Assembly: GCA_035499215.1 (NCBI GenBank)
Contig: DATJZH010000226.1
Location: forward strand, 1 to 8,977
DNA: 8,977 nt
Source: DATJZH01 sp035499215
GTDB taxonomy: Bacteria > Actinomycetota > Actinomycetes > Streptosporangiales > Streptosporangiaceae
Direction of reading: 5' to 3'
This document shows, in pieces, positions 1 to 6,818 of the stretch. Each line of letters opens with the position of its first letter. The stretch's first letter is position 1. A model generated the notes under the pieces. That model saw only the letters and a program-made list of their open reading frames with translations. It ran no database searches and was not told the DNA's origin. The position numbers and the translations under genes are program-made.

Positions 1-1
1 C

Positions 2-418
2 CACGGGCTGGCCCGGCTCGGCTACGTGCACCAGCGGCGCAGCCAGCGGGCTGCCCGCGCCCGCGGCGATGACCCGGGCGAGTTGCTGCCCGCGGTGCAC
101 CGGATCGCCTCGCTGGCCAGGCGGTGGCTTCTGAGCACCCACCAGGGCTCGGTCGAGGAGGGGCACCTGCAGAGCTACCTGGACGAGTTCGTGTTCCGCT
201 TCAACCGCCGCCGCTCGCGAAGCCGCGGGCTCGTCTTCTGCCGGCTGCTGGAGCTCGCTGCAGGCCACGATCCGGTGCGCTACCGCAACATCGTCGCCGG
301 TAAGCGGCCGCGGAAGATCCCGCCGACCCCGCCGGCGGAACGCGGGCATCCGCCGAGCCTGGAGCGGCCGCCAGCCGAGCGGCCGTGGAGGGCCGGTGAC
401 CTGGGCTACTCCGGTTAA
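2..418 (+). CDS. IS1595-family (ISXO2-like) transposase, C-terminal part
   Basis: The frame is open to the left edge of the window, so this is the 3' end of a longer gene; no real start is visible. The protein reads HGLARLGYVHQR at the edge, then LLPAVHRIASLARRWLL, STHQGSV, YLDEFVFRFNRRRSRSRG and FCRLLELA. This run of motifs is typical of the C-terminal third of the DDE domain of IS1595/ISXO2-like transposases, which cut and paste the element. The last 40 residues are a Pro/Arg-rich tail of no recognised function. Codons are GC-ending, so the element is adapted to the host or old. The TAA stop at 416-418 lies inside what may be the right end of the element. Family assignment is by motif recognition; whether the complete element is active cannot be seen. 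Confidence 0.88.
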   Translation, partial: HGLARLGYVHQRRSQRAARARGDDPGELLPAVHRIASLARRWLLSTHQGSVEEGHLQSYLDEFVFRFNRRRSRSRGLVFCRLLELAAGHDPVRYRNIVAGKRPRKIPPTPPAERGHPPSLERPPAERPWRAGDLGYSG

Positions 419-430
419 ATGGAGACCCCC
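409..430 (+). mobile_element. candidate right end of the IS1595-type element
   Basis: The transposase stop codon sits inside TCCGGTTAAATGGAGACCCC (about 410-429). Read from the outside, this begins GGGGTCTCC and continues ATTTAACCGG. A terminus beginning with a G-run and overlapping or closely following the transposase stop is what would be expected for the inverted repeat of such an element. The left end and any target-site duplication lie outside the window, so this is inference only. Confidence 0.3.
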
Positions 431-431
431 A

Positions 432-566
432 ATGCGGGCTTATGCGCTCAAGCGCGAAGCGCTGCGCCGTGGCCTGATCACCGCCGACGAGGCCAGCGCG
501 TACTCCGATGCCCTCCGGCTGCTGGCCGGGCAGCCCGCCCTCGCCCTTCCCGCCGAACGCGAGTAA
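432..566 (+). CDS. small 44-residue protein, unrecognised
   Basis: The ATG follows a GGAGA at 421-425 with a seven-base gap, and the frame ends at TAA 564-566. The product begins MRAYALKREALRRGLITADE and ends ALALPAERE; it is charged and probably helical. Most of its codons end in G or C, which supports translation. I do not recognise a family. Because the frame stays open upstream of the ATG into the likely IS end, it may instead be the last codons of a gene interrupted by the insertion, with the IS end now supplying the ribosome binding site. It could also be an intact small gene. Confidence 0.45.
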   Translation: MRAYALKREALRRGLITADEASAYSDALRLLAGQPALALPAERE

Positions 567-599
567 CACGCAAGCCGCGCCTCAGCCTCCGGTACACCC

Positions 600-1057
600 T
601 TACTGATCGTGCGGGATGTGGTCCTCGACCCACTGCCGGAAACCCGGGTGCAGCCGCAGTGTCTGCATCTCGGCGAGCGTGAACCATCCCGTTGCGTCGG
701 TCTGGCTGGCCGCGTATGCGTCGAACGACTCGCTCACGCCGGCCCGAACGATGTGAAACCGCCATCCGCCGCCGCAGCCCTGCACGTCTACTCCGGTGAC
801 CCGGTACGGCGGCAGCGGCCAGATTCCTCGGCTGCCTCACGGCGTGCTGCCGCCAGCACCGGCTCGCCTTCGTGGATCGCGCCGCCGGGAATACCCCACG
901 TGCCGCCCTCATCGGCCCAGCGGGACCGCTCGGTCAGCAGGTACACCGGCTCGCCGCGCGCCGGCACGTACCGCAGCAGCAGGCCGGCACCGCCGTTGGC
1001 GCCCCAGTGGATGTGGCCCTGGCTGCAGAACGTCCAGCGGTCCGAGCGGGCTGGCAT
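600..1057 (-). pseudogene. Nudix hydrolase, frameshifted after the Nudix box
   Basis: The start ATG (1057-1055) has GGAG eight bases upstream. The first frame gives MPARSDRWTFCSQGHIHWG, a hydrophobic strand and then a Nudix box: G59, E65, R73, E74, E77, E78, G80 (GX5EX7REXXEEXG), which binds Mg2+ and cleaves a nucleoside-diphosphate-linked substrate. Right after G80 the frame runs off to a false stop. Homology clearly resumes in the next frame as PLPPYRVTGVDVQ, GGGWRFHIVRAG, TDATGWFTLAEM and LRLHPGFRQW, ending at TAA (602-600). Restoring one C on the coding strand (one G near 817-818 of the plus strand) gives a 152-aa protein of normal length. The break is therefore a single-base deletion, either genuine inactivation or a consensus error. 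The substrate cannot be told. It lies downstream of, and in the same direction as, another Nudix gene, 181 bases away. Confidence 0.85.
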
Positions 1058-1238
1058 AGGCGGCACTCCAGTGACGGCTGCTGCGTGGTCGCTGTCGTCT
1101 GCGGCTCTTCCAGCTTGCGATCTGGCCATCGGCGGCCAGGCAGCCGGGGCGAGATCGCCGTCGGCGCGCAGCAGAGAACACATCCCGGCCGGCCGCGGCT
1201 CCGCCCCGAAGCCCACCAGGGCGGTTCCTGCCACGGCG

Positions 1239-1754
1239 TCAGCTGCTCACGATTCTGCCGGCCGCGGAGGACTCGTCGTCGCCCGCGCCGGGGCCGCTGC
1301 GGTCCGGCCGCCACAGATTGGCCAGGTAGGGCGCATACAACTGCCCGCGGCGGCTGAGCATCCCGCGAAGATGACCGGCCAGCGGCGGGCGCAGGTCCAG
1401 CCCGCCGATCTCCTCAACCGGGACGAACTCCGGGATCAGGCCCTCCTCTTGCGGCTCGGGCTCTGTGCCCGGCGCGGCATCGGCAGCTGCGAACACGATG
1501 TCGACCGTGCGCGGACCGCCGTCGGGTCCCAGGACCTCCAGCACGAACGCCACCCTGGACGGGTCCACATGCAGTCCGGTCTCCTCGAGGACCTCCCGGC
1601 GAGCGCACGCCGCCATGCTCTCGCCGGCGCGCGGGGTGCCGCCGGGCAGCACCCAGTCATCTCCGCCGCCGCGGATGCGGCGGACCAGCAGCACCGACTG
1701 CCGGCGGACGACCACGGCCGAACACCGGAACTCCAGGCCCTCCGGAACGCTCAC
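1239..1754 (-). CDS. Nudix hydrolase
   Basis: This is a complete 171-aa Nudix-fold hydrolase. The Nudix box matches the consensus exactly: G39, E45, R53, E54, V55, E57, E58, G60, L61. It follows the strand WVLPGG and the N-terminal strands AVVVRRQSVLLVRR. The glutamates coordinate Mg2+ for attack on a diphosphate linkage. The residues after about 95 (PEPQEEGLIPEFVPVEEIGG) fit the acidic loop common in the fold. The tail after about 145 is Gly/Ser/Asp-rich and probably disordered. The start is GTG with AAGGAG six bases upstream, a strong site lying inside the end of the PAP2 gene. The GTG overlaps the PAP2 TGA as GTGA, so translation of the two is probably coupled. The substrate is unknown; nucleotide clean-up or a lipid or sugar diphosphate are both possible. 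Confidence 0.92.
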   Translation of the reverse strand: MSVPEGLEFRCSAVVVRRQSVLLVRRIRGGGDDWVLPGGTPRAGESMAACARREVLEETGLHVDPSRVAFVLEVLGPDGGPRTVDIVFAAADAAPGTEPEPQEEGLIPEFVPVEEIGGLDLRPPLAGHLRGMLSRRGQLYAPYLANLWRPDRSGPGAGDDESSAAGRIVSS

Positions 1755-2488
1755 GGTCTTCTCCTTTCCGCTCCCCGGTGCACCGGCCCGCCCGTCCCGG
1801 TCGCCGATGCGGCTGGCCGCGGCTGCAGCCAGCGGTACAGCTCAAGCCAGCCCGCAGAAAACAGCCAGCCGGCCAGTACATCGCTCGGCCAGTGCACGCC
1901 CAGGCACACCCGGCTCGCGCCGACGCCCACCGCAGCCACCAGGGCCGCAGCGTGCCTAGCTGCATAGCTGGCGCCCAGAGCGCCGGCGCAGGCTCCAGCG
2001 GTCAGCGCGGCCAGTGCCGTGTGCTTAGACGGCAGGCTGAACCCCGCAGGCTCAGCCAGCCAGAGCTCAACTGGCGGGCGCTGCCGGGCGACCACGGCGG
2101 ACAGCTTCCGCCGGGCCATCATCCCGGCCCCCACCGCCAGAAGCGGCCCGCACCCGGCCTGCCATCCGGCCCGGCGCACCGCCACGGCCGCCGCTGCCGT
2201 CAGCACGACGGCAGCCGGTCCAGGCTCGGCCAGCGCGCTGACCGCGCGCGCCGCGCGGACCGCCGCAGCGGTCCGGCTGCCGGCGATGGTGCCGGTCACC
2301 GCTGCGTCGAGGCGGCCGAGCCAGCTGTCCGGCGGCTGGGCAGCGACCACCGCCAGCAACGCGAACGAGACCACGCACCCGCCAGACAGGCGGCACGGCT
2401 GTGTAGCCGCGCGGTGAGGAAGGTGCAGATGGGCCCGCCCGGCTGCAGGTACGCACGACATACCCGTAGCGACCCAGTGCGCCGGCAT
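1751..2488 (-). CDS. PAP2-family membrane phosphatase
   Basis: This is a predicted 245-aa integral membrane phosphatase of the PAP2 (type 2 phosphatidic acid phosphatase) superfamily, which removes phosphate from lipid phosphates or polyprenyl diphosphates. The conserved blocks are in order: K128 to RP137-138, P153-S-K-H156 (PSGH in the classic motif, here with K for G), and S192-R193-x5-H199-x3-D203 with the catalytic histidine. The spacing from K128 to RP is eight residues, not the usual six. Hydrophobic segments lie at about 36-50, 92-105, 158-175, 180-191 and 203-214. The ATG at 2488 was chosen for its GGAGG seven bases upstream. Codon bias is weaker over the first 35 codons, so a start near the GTG at 2374 (residue 39) is the alternative. 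It heads the leftward Nudix cluster. Confidence 0.85.
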   Translation of the reverse strand: MPAHWVATGMSCVPAAGRAHLHLPHRAATQPCRLSGGCVVSFALLAVVAAQPPDSWLGRLDAAVTGTIAGSRTAAAVRAARAVSALAEPGPAAVVLTAAAAVAVRRAGWQAGCGPLLAVGAGMMARRKLSAVVARQRPPVELWLAEPAGFSLPSKHTALAALTAGACAGALGASYAARHAAALVAAVGVGASRVCLGVHWPSDVLAGWLFSAGWLELYRWLQPRPAASATGTGGPVHRGAERRRP

Positions 2489-2816
2489 GCGGTGACCTCC
2501 GTCCAGGACGCAGGACCCATCGGCCACCAGGCATAAGGCCAGCGCGCACAACGCGTGGCTCCGGCGGGATCCACCGCCGGGTGAGCGCACCCACCAGTGC
2601 CAGGATAAGGCACAGGCCGGCCGGGACCCGGCACGCTGCCGCGGCTTTCCGCGCTCGCGGTGCCGGCTCTTCCTGCTAGCCCAGGCAGCCCGGCCATGCC
2701 CGGGCCGGCCGGTGACGTTCGGCCCTGACCCGCCACCACGGGCTGCTGCAACGATGAGCCGTGCGATAGCGACAGCGCCGCAGTCTGCACAGTCCGTGCA
2801 GAGCAGAGGAGACCCG
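2489..2816. other. divergent intergenic region between PAP2 and enolase genes
   Basis: These 328 bases must hold the promoters of the leftward PAP2 cluster and the rightward enolase gene, but I see no convincing -35/-10 pair for either. On the minus strand, roughly 2657-2545, one frame shows GC-ending codons and a hydrophobic stretch (AGLCLILALVGALTRRW). This could be the remains of a membrane protein or an N-terminal extension of the PAP2 protein lost by frameshift. The best-defined element is the inverted repeat next to the enolase ribosome binding site, listed separately. Confidence 0.5.
2784..2802 (+). promoter_or_regulatory. inverted repeat in the enolase 5' leader
   Basis: TCTGCAC-AGTCC-GTGCAGA is a perfect 7-bp inverted repeat with a 5-base centre. 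It ends just before the Shine-Dalgarno AGGAG (2806-2810) and 14 bases before the enolase ATG. It could be an operator or a leader hairpin. Nothing in the window identifies the protein that would bind it. Confidence 0.4.
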
Positions 2817-4097
2817 ATGGCATCCGAGCCAGCCGTCATCACTTCGGTGAGGGCACTGGAAATCCTGGACTCGCGCGGCCGCCCCACGGTCCAGGTCACA
2901 GTTACGCTCCCCGACGCGACGATGGCCGTGGCCGGAGTGCCGTCCGGGGCGTCCACCGGCAGCCGGGAAGCGGTCGAGCGCCGCGACCGGGACGCCGCCC
3001 GCTACGGCGGGCTCGGCGTCGCCGGGGCGGTGGATGCCGTTAATGGCGAGATCGCCAGCTGCCTGACCGGACGCGAGTGGCCCGCCCTGGCTGACATCGA
3101 CGCCGCGCTGATCGCGCTGGACGGCACGCCTGACAAGTCGCGTCTGGGCGCGAATGCGATCGTCGGCGTGTCGATGGCCTGCGCCCGCGCGCTCGCCCAC
3201 AGCGATGGACGGGAGCTGTGGGACTGGCTCACTCCCAGCGGAGTAACCCCGCGGCTGCCAGTCCCGCACTTCAACGTGATCAACGGTGGCGTGCACGCCC
3301 CGAACCCGCTCGACTTCCAGGAATTCATGATCGCCCCGCTCGGCGCCCCCTCGTTCCCCGAGGCCGTCCGGGCCGGCGCCGAGATCTATGCGTCACTGCG
3401 CGGCCTGCTCGCCGCCAAGGGATACGCCACCGGGCTCGGCGACGAAGGCGGCTTCGCGCCGCAGATCACGGAGCCCGAGGAAGCCCTCGACCTGCTCGTC
3501 ACCGCGATCCGCGACGCGGGCTACGTGCCCGGCCGGGGCGGCGTGGCGATCGCGCTCGACCCCGCCGCCAGCGAGTTCCGCGGCGACGACGGCGGCTACC
3601 AGGTAGCCGGGCAGGCGCTGACCAGCTCCGACATGATCGAGCGGTGCGCGCAGATCACCGGCCGGTTCCCGGTCTGGCTCATCGAGGACGGCCTGGCCGA
3701 GAACGACTGGGACGGCTGGGCCGCGCTGACCCAGCGGCTCGGCGAGCGCATCACGCTTGTCGGCGACGACATCTTCGTCACCAACCCCGCGATCATCGCC
3801 GACGCCATCGCCCGCGGCATCGGCAACGCCGCGCTGATCAAGGTCAACCAGATCGGCACCGTCACCGAAACACTCACGGCCATCGCGACGTGCCGGGACG
3901 GCGGCTACGCCCAGTTCGTCTCCCACCGCTCCGGCGAGACCACCGACACCTTCATCGCCGACCTGGCCGTCAGCTCCGGCTGCGGCATGCTCAAGACCGG
4001 CGCCCCGGCCAGGGGCGAGCGCGTCGCCAAGTACAACCGGCTGCTGGAGATTGCGGCAGCCCGGCCGCCCATGCCCTACGGCCTGCCCGGGGCCTGA
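2817..4097 (+). CDS. eno: enolase (phosphopyruvate hydratase)
   Basis: This 426-aa enolase interconverts 2-phosphoglycerate and phosphoenolpyruvate in cytoplasmic glycolysis. Length and numbering match the E. coli enzyme almost exactly. The N-terminal domain has LEILDSRGRPTVQV and the flexible loop GASTGSREA. The barrel has H160 (GGVHAPN), E169 (QEF), E210 (GDEGGF), metal ligands D248, E290 (IEDG) and D317 (GDDIFVTN), catalytic base K342 (LIKVNQIGTVTETL), H370-R371-S372 (SHRSGETTDT) and K393 (LKTGAPARGERVAKYN). All are present, so it should be active. The ATG has AGGAG six bases upstream; an upstream in-frame ATG at 2712 lacks this and the added residues do not resemble enolase. Details such as GGVHAPNPLDFQEF and GCGMLKTGAPARGER differ from the usual housekeeping form, so this may be a second enolase. 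The neighbours are not glycolytic genes. It converges on the 260-aa synthetase-like gene. Confidence 0.97.
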   Translation: MASEPAVITSVRALEILDSRGRPTVQVTVTLPDATMAVAGVPSGASTGSREAVERRDRDAARYGGLGVAGAVDAVNGEIASCLTGREWPALADIDAALIALDGTPDKSRLGANAIVGVSMACARALAHSDGRELWDWLTPSGVTPRLPVPHFNVINGGVHAPNPLDFQEFMIAPLGAPSFPEAVRAGAEIYASLRGLLAAKGYATGLGDEGGFAPQITEPEEALDLLVTAIRDAGYVPGRGGVAIALDPAASEFRGDDGGYQVAGQALTSSDMIERCAQITGRFPVWLIEDGLAENDWDGWAALTQRLGERITLVGDDIFVTNPAIIADAIARGIGNAALIKVNQIGTVTETLTAIATCRDGGYAQFVSHRSGETTDTFIADLAVSSGCGMLKTGAPARGERVAKYNRLLEIAAARPPMPYGLPGA

Positions 4098-4138
4098 CCA
4101 GCCTGGTCCGGCCGGGTGTCGCTGTGCCAGGACCTGGT

Positions 4139-4157
4139 CCCGTGCCCACGGCACGGG
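4139..4157. terminator. GC-rich hairpin between convergent genes
   Basis: CCCGTGCCCACGGCACGGG forms a perfect 8-bp stem with a 3-base loop, midway between the enolase stop (4097) and the stop of the opposing gene (4180). There is no T-run on either side, which is common for actinobacterial terminators. A second small palindrome, CCAGGACCTGG, lies at 4127-4137. Position and symmetry suggest it serves both strands. Confidence 0.6.
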
Positions 4158-4179
4158 TGCGGGCCGGGTCCCTGGAATC

Positions 4180-4962
4180 TCACGGGCACGGCTGGCCGAC
4201 CTGGCGGGCCAGCTCCAGGCCGAGGACACGGTCGGCGAATGCGAAGGTCTCGAATCTGGCACCGTCCGCCGCGCCGGCTTCCCGGGCCAGCGCGGTCAGC
4301 AGCTGCAGCGCTTGCGGCATGTCGAGGTCGCCGAACGCGGCGTCGAGTTCGGCCCTGATGCATGGCCGCATGGGCCTGGATGGCGATTCCGCCCAGTCCG
4401 CTACCTGGACCCGCCATCTGGCCGTCAGATTGCAGGCGCGGACCAGCTCGGTGTCGTCGATGTCTGCGGCATGGTCATTGCGGTGTGACATCAGGGCCAG
4501 CCGCATGGCGAGCGGGTCCCCCAGGACAGCATCGGCATCAGCATCGGCGGAGCCTTGCATACGCACCCGGACGGCACCAGCTCGGGTGACAAGGCCGCGC
4601 AGCTGGTCATCCGGCACGCCCGGCCCGGTGATGTGCACGTCAGCGAGGCCGCCGAGCACGGCCGGGGCCAGCGCCGAACTTGCCCGCCCGGCGGGCGGAT
4701 GGATTCCGAGCAGCCCCGCGGCACGCTCCGCGAAACCCGGCTCTGCCGCAGGCTCCCCGGGAAATATGACCACGGTGAGCACCTGCAGGCCGCGCAGCTC
4801 AGCGGCCCGCGCGAGCAGGTCAGCGATCAGCAGCACGCGGACGCCTGTCCGGTCGGGCTCACCGGATCCCGGCCGCAGGTGCGCGCCGACCCGCAGCAGG
4901 CCGGGCCGGGCGGGCTTCACCTGGGTGTGATGTCCGCTGCGCGCGTCCAGCAAGCGAAGCAT
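4180..4962 (-). CDS. degenerate cysteinyl-tRNA-synthetase-like protein
   Basis: This 260-aa protein shares the outline of the CysRS/MshC class I synthetase family at roughly half the length. The start, LRLLDARSG and a strand to LLRV, matches the N-terminal strand of CysRS. LLIADLLARAAELRGLQVLTV (residues 44-64) matches the helix and strand after the HIGH motif. DVHITGPG (109-116) sits where the zinc-site region should be. DPLAMRLALMSHRN (149-162) matches the segment just after KMSKS, and AAFGDLDMPQALQLLTALAR (208-227) matches the start of the C-terminal helical domain. The first zinc cysteine (CGPTVYD region), the HIGH motif and KMSKS (here about RMQGS, 134-138) are absent, so adenylate formation is unlikely. 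Its function is unknown; binding of cysteine, tRNA or a mycothiol-related ligand is only a guess. The ATG at 4962 begins exactly where the family begins. No Shine-Dalgarno is present. Confidence 0.72.
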   Translation of the reverse strand: MLRLLDARSGHHTQVKPARPGLLRVGAHLRPGSGEPDRTGVRVLLIADLLARAAELRGLQVLTVVIFPGEPAAEPGFAERAAGLLGIHPPAGRASSALAPAVLGGLADVHITGPGVPDDQLRGLVTRAGAVRVRMQGSADADADAVLGDPLAMRLALMSHRNDHAADIDDTELVRACNLTARWRVQVADWAESPSRPMRPCIRAELDAAFGDLDMPQALQLLTALAREAGAADGARFETFAFADRVLGLELARQVGQPCP

Positions 4963-4968
4963 GCCCGC

Positions 4969-4974
4969 AGCCTA
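4969..4974 (-). promoter_or_regulatory. candidate -10 box for a leaderless transcript
   Basis: TAGGCT (TANNNT type) on the minus strand ends six bases before the ATG of the synthetase-like gene. Transcription would begin at or beside the A of the start codon, and no Shine-Dalgarno is found there. Leaderless genes of this layout are common in actinobacteria. A clear -35 box is not visible. Confidence 0.45.
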
Positions 4975-5115
4975 TGGCTGCCGGCGAGGTCTCGGCCGGG
5001 CCGGCCGCGGCCGGCTGCCATCCCAGTCCGGCTGGCTGCCTGCGCTGCCGGGCCCCGGGGGTACCCTTGACTGCAGGCGGAGGGGCTCGCCGCAAACGCG
5101 CTAAGGCCAACGGTC

Positions 5116-5132
5116 CCTGTCTGACAGACAGG
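5116..5132 (+). promoter_or_regulatory. perfect 17-bp palindrome before ettA
   Basis: CCTGTCTGACAGACAGG has perfect 8-base arms around a single A and ends ten bases before the ettA ATG. No good Shine-Dalgarno is found between it and the start. It could be an operator or a leader hairpin that controls access to the start. A TTGACT (5067-5072) upstream could be a -35 element, but no -10 sits at the right distance. Confidence 0.5.
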
Positions 5133-5142
5133 TGCGTGCGGC

Positions 5143-6801
5143 ATGAACCAGATCCTCGCGCTCAGCCACGCGCGGAAGGCCTTCGACGGCAAGGTCGTCC
5201 TCGACGACGTGACGCTCTCCTTCCTGCCCGGCGCCAAGATCGGTGTCGTCGGCCCGAACGGCACCGGCAAGTCGACCCTGCTGCGGATGATGGCCGGGGC
5301 GGAGCAGCCGTCCAACGGCGAGGCCCGGCTGATGCCCGGTTTCACCGTCGGCATCCTGGGCCAGGAGCCCGCCCTGGATGAGGGCAAGACGGTGCTCGGC
5401 AACGTCGAGGAAGGCGTGGCGGAGACCAAGGCACTCCTGGACCGGTACAACCAGATCACCGGGCAGATGGCCACCGACTACTCCGACGAGCTGCTGGCGG
5501 AGATGGGCAGTCTGCAGGAGCAGCTGGACCACAAGAATGCGTGGGACCTGGACAGCCAGCTTGAGCAGGCGATGGACGCGCTGCGCTGCCCGCCGCCGGA
5601 CACCGACGTCAGCCTGCTGTCCGGCGGCGAGCGCCGCCGGGTCGCGCTGTGCAAGCTACTCCTGTCGCAGCCGGACCTGCTGCTGCTGGACGAGCCGACC
5701 AACCACCTGGACGCCGAGAGCGTGGCCTGGCTGGAGCAGCACCTGGAGAAATACCCCGGCACCGTCGTCGCGGTCACCCACGACCGGTACTTCCTGGACA
5801 ACGTGGCCGGCTGGATCCTGGAGCTGGACCGCGGGCGGGCCTACCCGTATGAGGGGAACTACTCCACCTACCTGGAGACCAAGGCGGCCCGGCTGAAGGT
5901 GGAGGGTGCTAAGGACGCCAAGCGGCGCAAGCGGCTGGAAGACGAGCTGGAGTGGGTCCGGTCCAGCCCCCGCGCCCGGCAGGCCAAGAGCCGCGCCCGG
6001 CTGCAGCGTTATAAGGAGATGGCCGCCGAGGCCGACCGGGACCGGAAGCTGGACTTCGAGGAGATCCAGATCCCGCCGGGCCCGCGGCTGGGCATCCAGG
6101 TGGTGGACGTCAGTCACCTGGCCAAGGGCTTCCGAGACCGCGAGCTGATCGAGGACCTGTCCTTCAGCCTGCCCCAGGGCGGCATCGTCGGCGTCATCGG
6201 CCCGAACGGCGTCGGCAAGACCACCCTGTTCAAGATGATCATCGGCGAGGAGAAGCCGGACGCCGGGACCATCAGGGTCGGCGAGACTGTCGAGATCGCC
6301 TACGTCGATCAGGCCAGGGCCAGGATCGATCCGGACAAGAATGTCTGGGAAGTCATCTCCGACGGGGAGAGCTACATCACCGCGGGCAAGACCGAGATCC
6401 CGAGCCGCGCCTACGTGGCGGCGTTCGGATTCAAGGGCAGCGATCAGCAGAAGCCCGCCGGACTGATGTCGGGCGGGGAACGCGGCAGGGTCAACCTCGC
6501 GCTCACCCTCAGGCAGGGCGGCAACCTGCTGCTGCTGGACGAGCCCGCCAACGACCTGGACGTCGAGACACTGTCATCGCTGGAGAACGCGCTGGCCGAG
6601 TTCCCCGGCTGCGCCGTCATCACCAGCCACGACCGGTGGTTCCTCGACCGGATCGCCACCCACATCCTCGCCTGGGAGGGCGGCGCCAGCTGGTTCTGGT
6701 TCGAGGGCAACTTCGAGGCCTACGAGAAGAACAAGATCGACCGGCTCGGCGCCGAGGCAGCCCGGCCGCACCGCGTCACCTACCGCAAGCTCACCCGCTG
6801 A
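5143..6801 (+). CDS. ettA: ABC-F protein EttA, energy-dependent translational throttle
   Basis: This is a 552-aa cytoplasmic ABC-F ATPase (E. coli EttA has 555 residues). EttA binds the ribosomal E site and gates entry into the elongation cycle according to ATP/ADP state. It has no membrane segments. Domain 1 has Walker A GPNGTGKST (37-45, K43), the signature LSGGE (159-163) and Walker B LLLLDEPTNHLD with E184. The arm insertion lies around 85-140 (VLGNVEEGV, ITGQMATDYSDE, ALRCPPPD). A basic interdomain linker at about 250-290 includes SSPRARQAKSRARLQRY. Domain 2 has Walker A GPNGVGKTT (353-361, K359), the signature MSGGE (442-446) and Walker B LLLLDEPANDLD with E467; the usual T of DEPTND is A here. 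The C-terminus RPHRVTYRKLTR is typical. The ATG aligns with the family start. It is the first gene of a three-gene run, 17 bases before the next. Confidence 0.96.
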   Translation: MNQILALSHARKAFDGKVVLDDVTLSFLPGAKIGVVGPNGTGKSTLLRMMAGAEQPSNGEARLMPGFTVGILGQEPALDEGKTVLGNVEEGVAETKALLDRYNQITGQMATDYSDELLAEMGSLQEQLDHKNAWDLDSQLEQAMDALRCPPPDTDVSLLSGGERRRVALCKLLLSQPDLLLLDEPTNHLDAESVAWLEQHLEKYPGTVVAVTHDRYFLDNVAGWILELDRGRAYPYEGNYSTYLETKAARLKVEGAKDAKRRKRLEDELEWVRSSPRARQAKSRARLQRYKEMAAEADRDRKLDFEEIQIPPGPRLGIQVVDVSHLAKGFRDRELIEDLSFSLPQGGIVGVIGPNGVGKTTLFKMIIGEEKPDAGTIRVGETVEIAYVDQARARIDPDKNVWEVISDGESYITAGKTEIPSRAYVAAFGFKGSDQQKPAGLMSGGERGRVNLALTLRQGGNLLLLDEPANDLDVETLSSLENALAEFPGCAVITSHDRWFLDRIATHILAWEGGASWFWFEGNFEAYEKNKIDRLGAEAARPHRVTYRKLTR

Positions 6802-6818
6802 CCGCGGAGGGATGCACG

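Noticed and set aside
1058..1238. N-terminal extension of the frameshifted Nudix protein to a GTG at 1234
   Set aside because: The extra 59 residues have no family resemblance, and the ATG at 1057 has a well-placed GGAG and matches where the conserved sequence begins.
609..1967. 452-codon plus-strand frame
   Set aside because: It runs antisense to two clear Nudix genes and the end of PAP2; the product is Ala/Arg/Pro-rich without recognisable domains, as expected for a shadow frame in GC-rich DNA.
1778..2536. 252-codon plus-strand frame over the PAP2 gene
   Set aside because: The product is His/Arg/Gln-rich and featureless, while the opposite strand holds all PAP2 motifs.
3393..4262. 289-codon minus-strand frame across enolase
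   Set aside because: It is the complement of a fully conserved enolase and has no domain signature; GC-rich coding regions routinely leave such frames open.
3218..4930. 570-codon plus-strand frame, the longest in the window
   Set aside because: It overlaps enolase in another frame and then runs antisense to the synthetase-like gene; the product is dominated by Arg and low-complexity runs.
5067..5107. standard promoter for ettA using TTGACT
   Set aside because: No TANNNT hexamer lies 16-19 bases downstream; the nearest (TAAGGC at 5102) is too far away.
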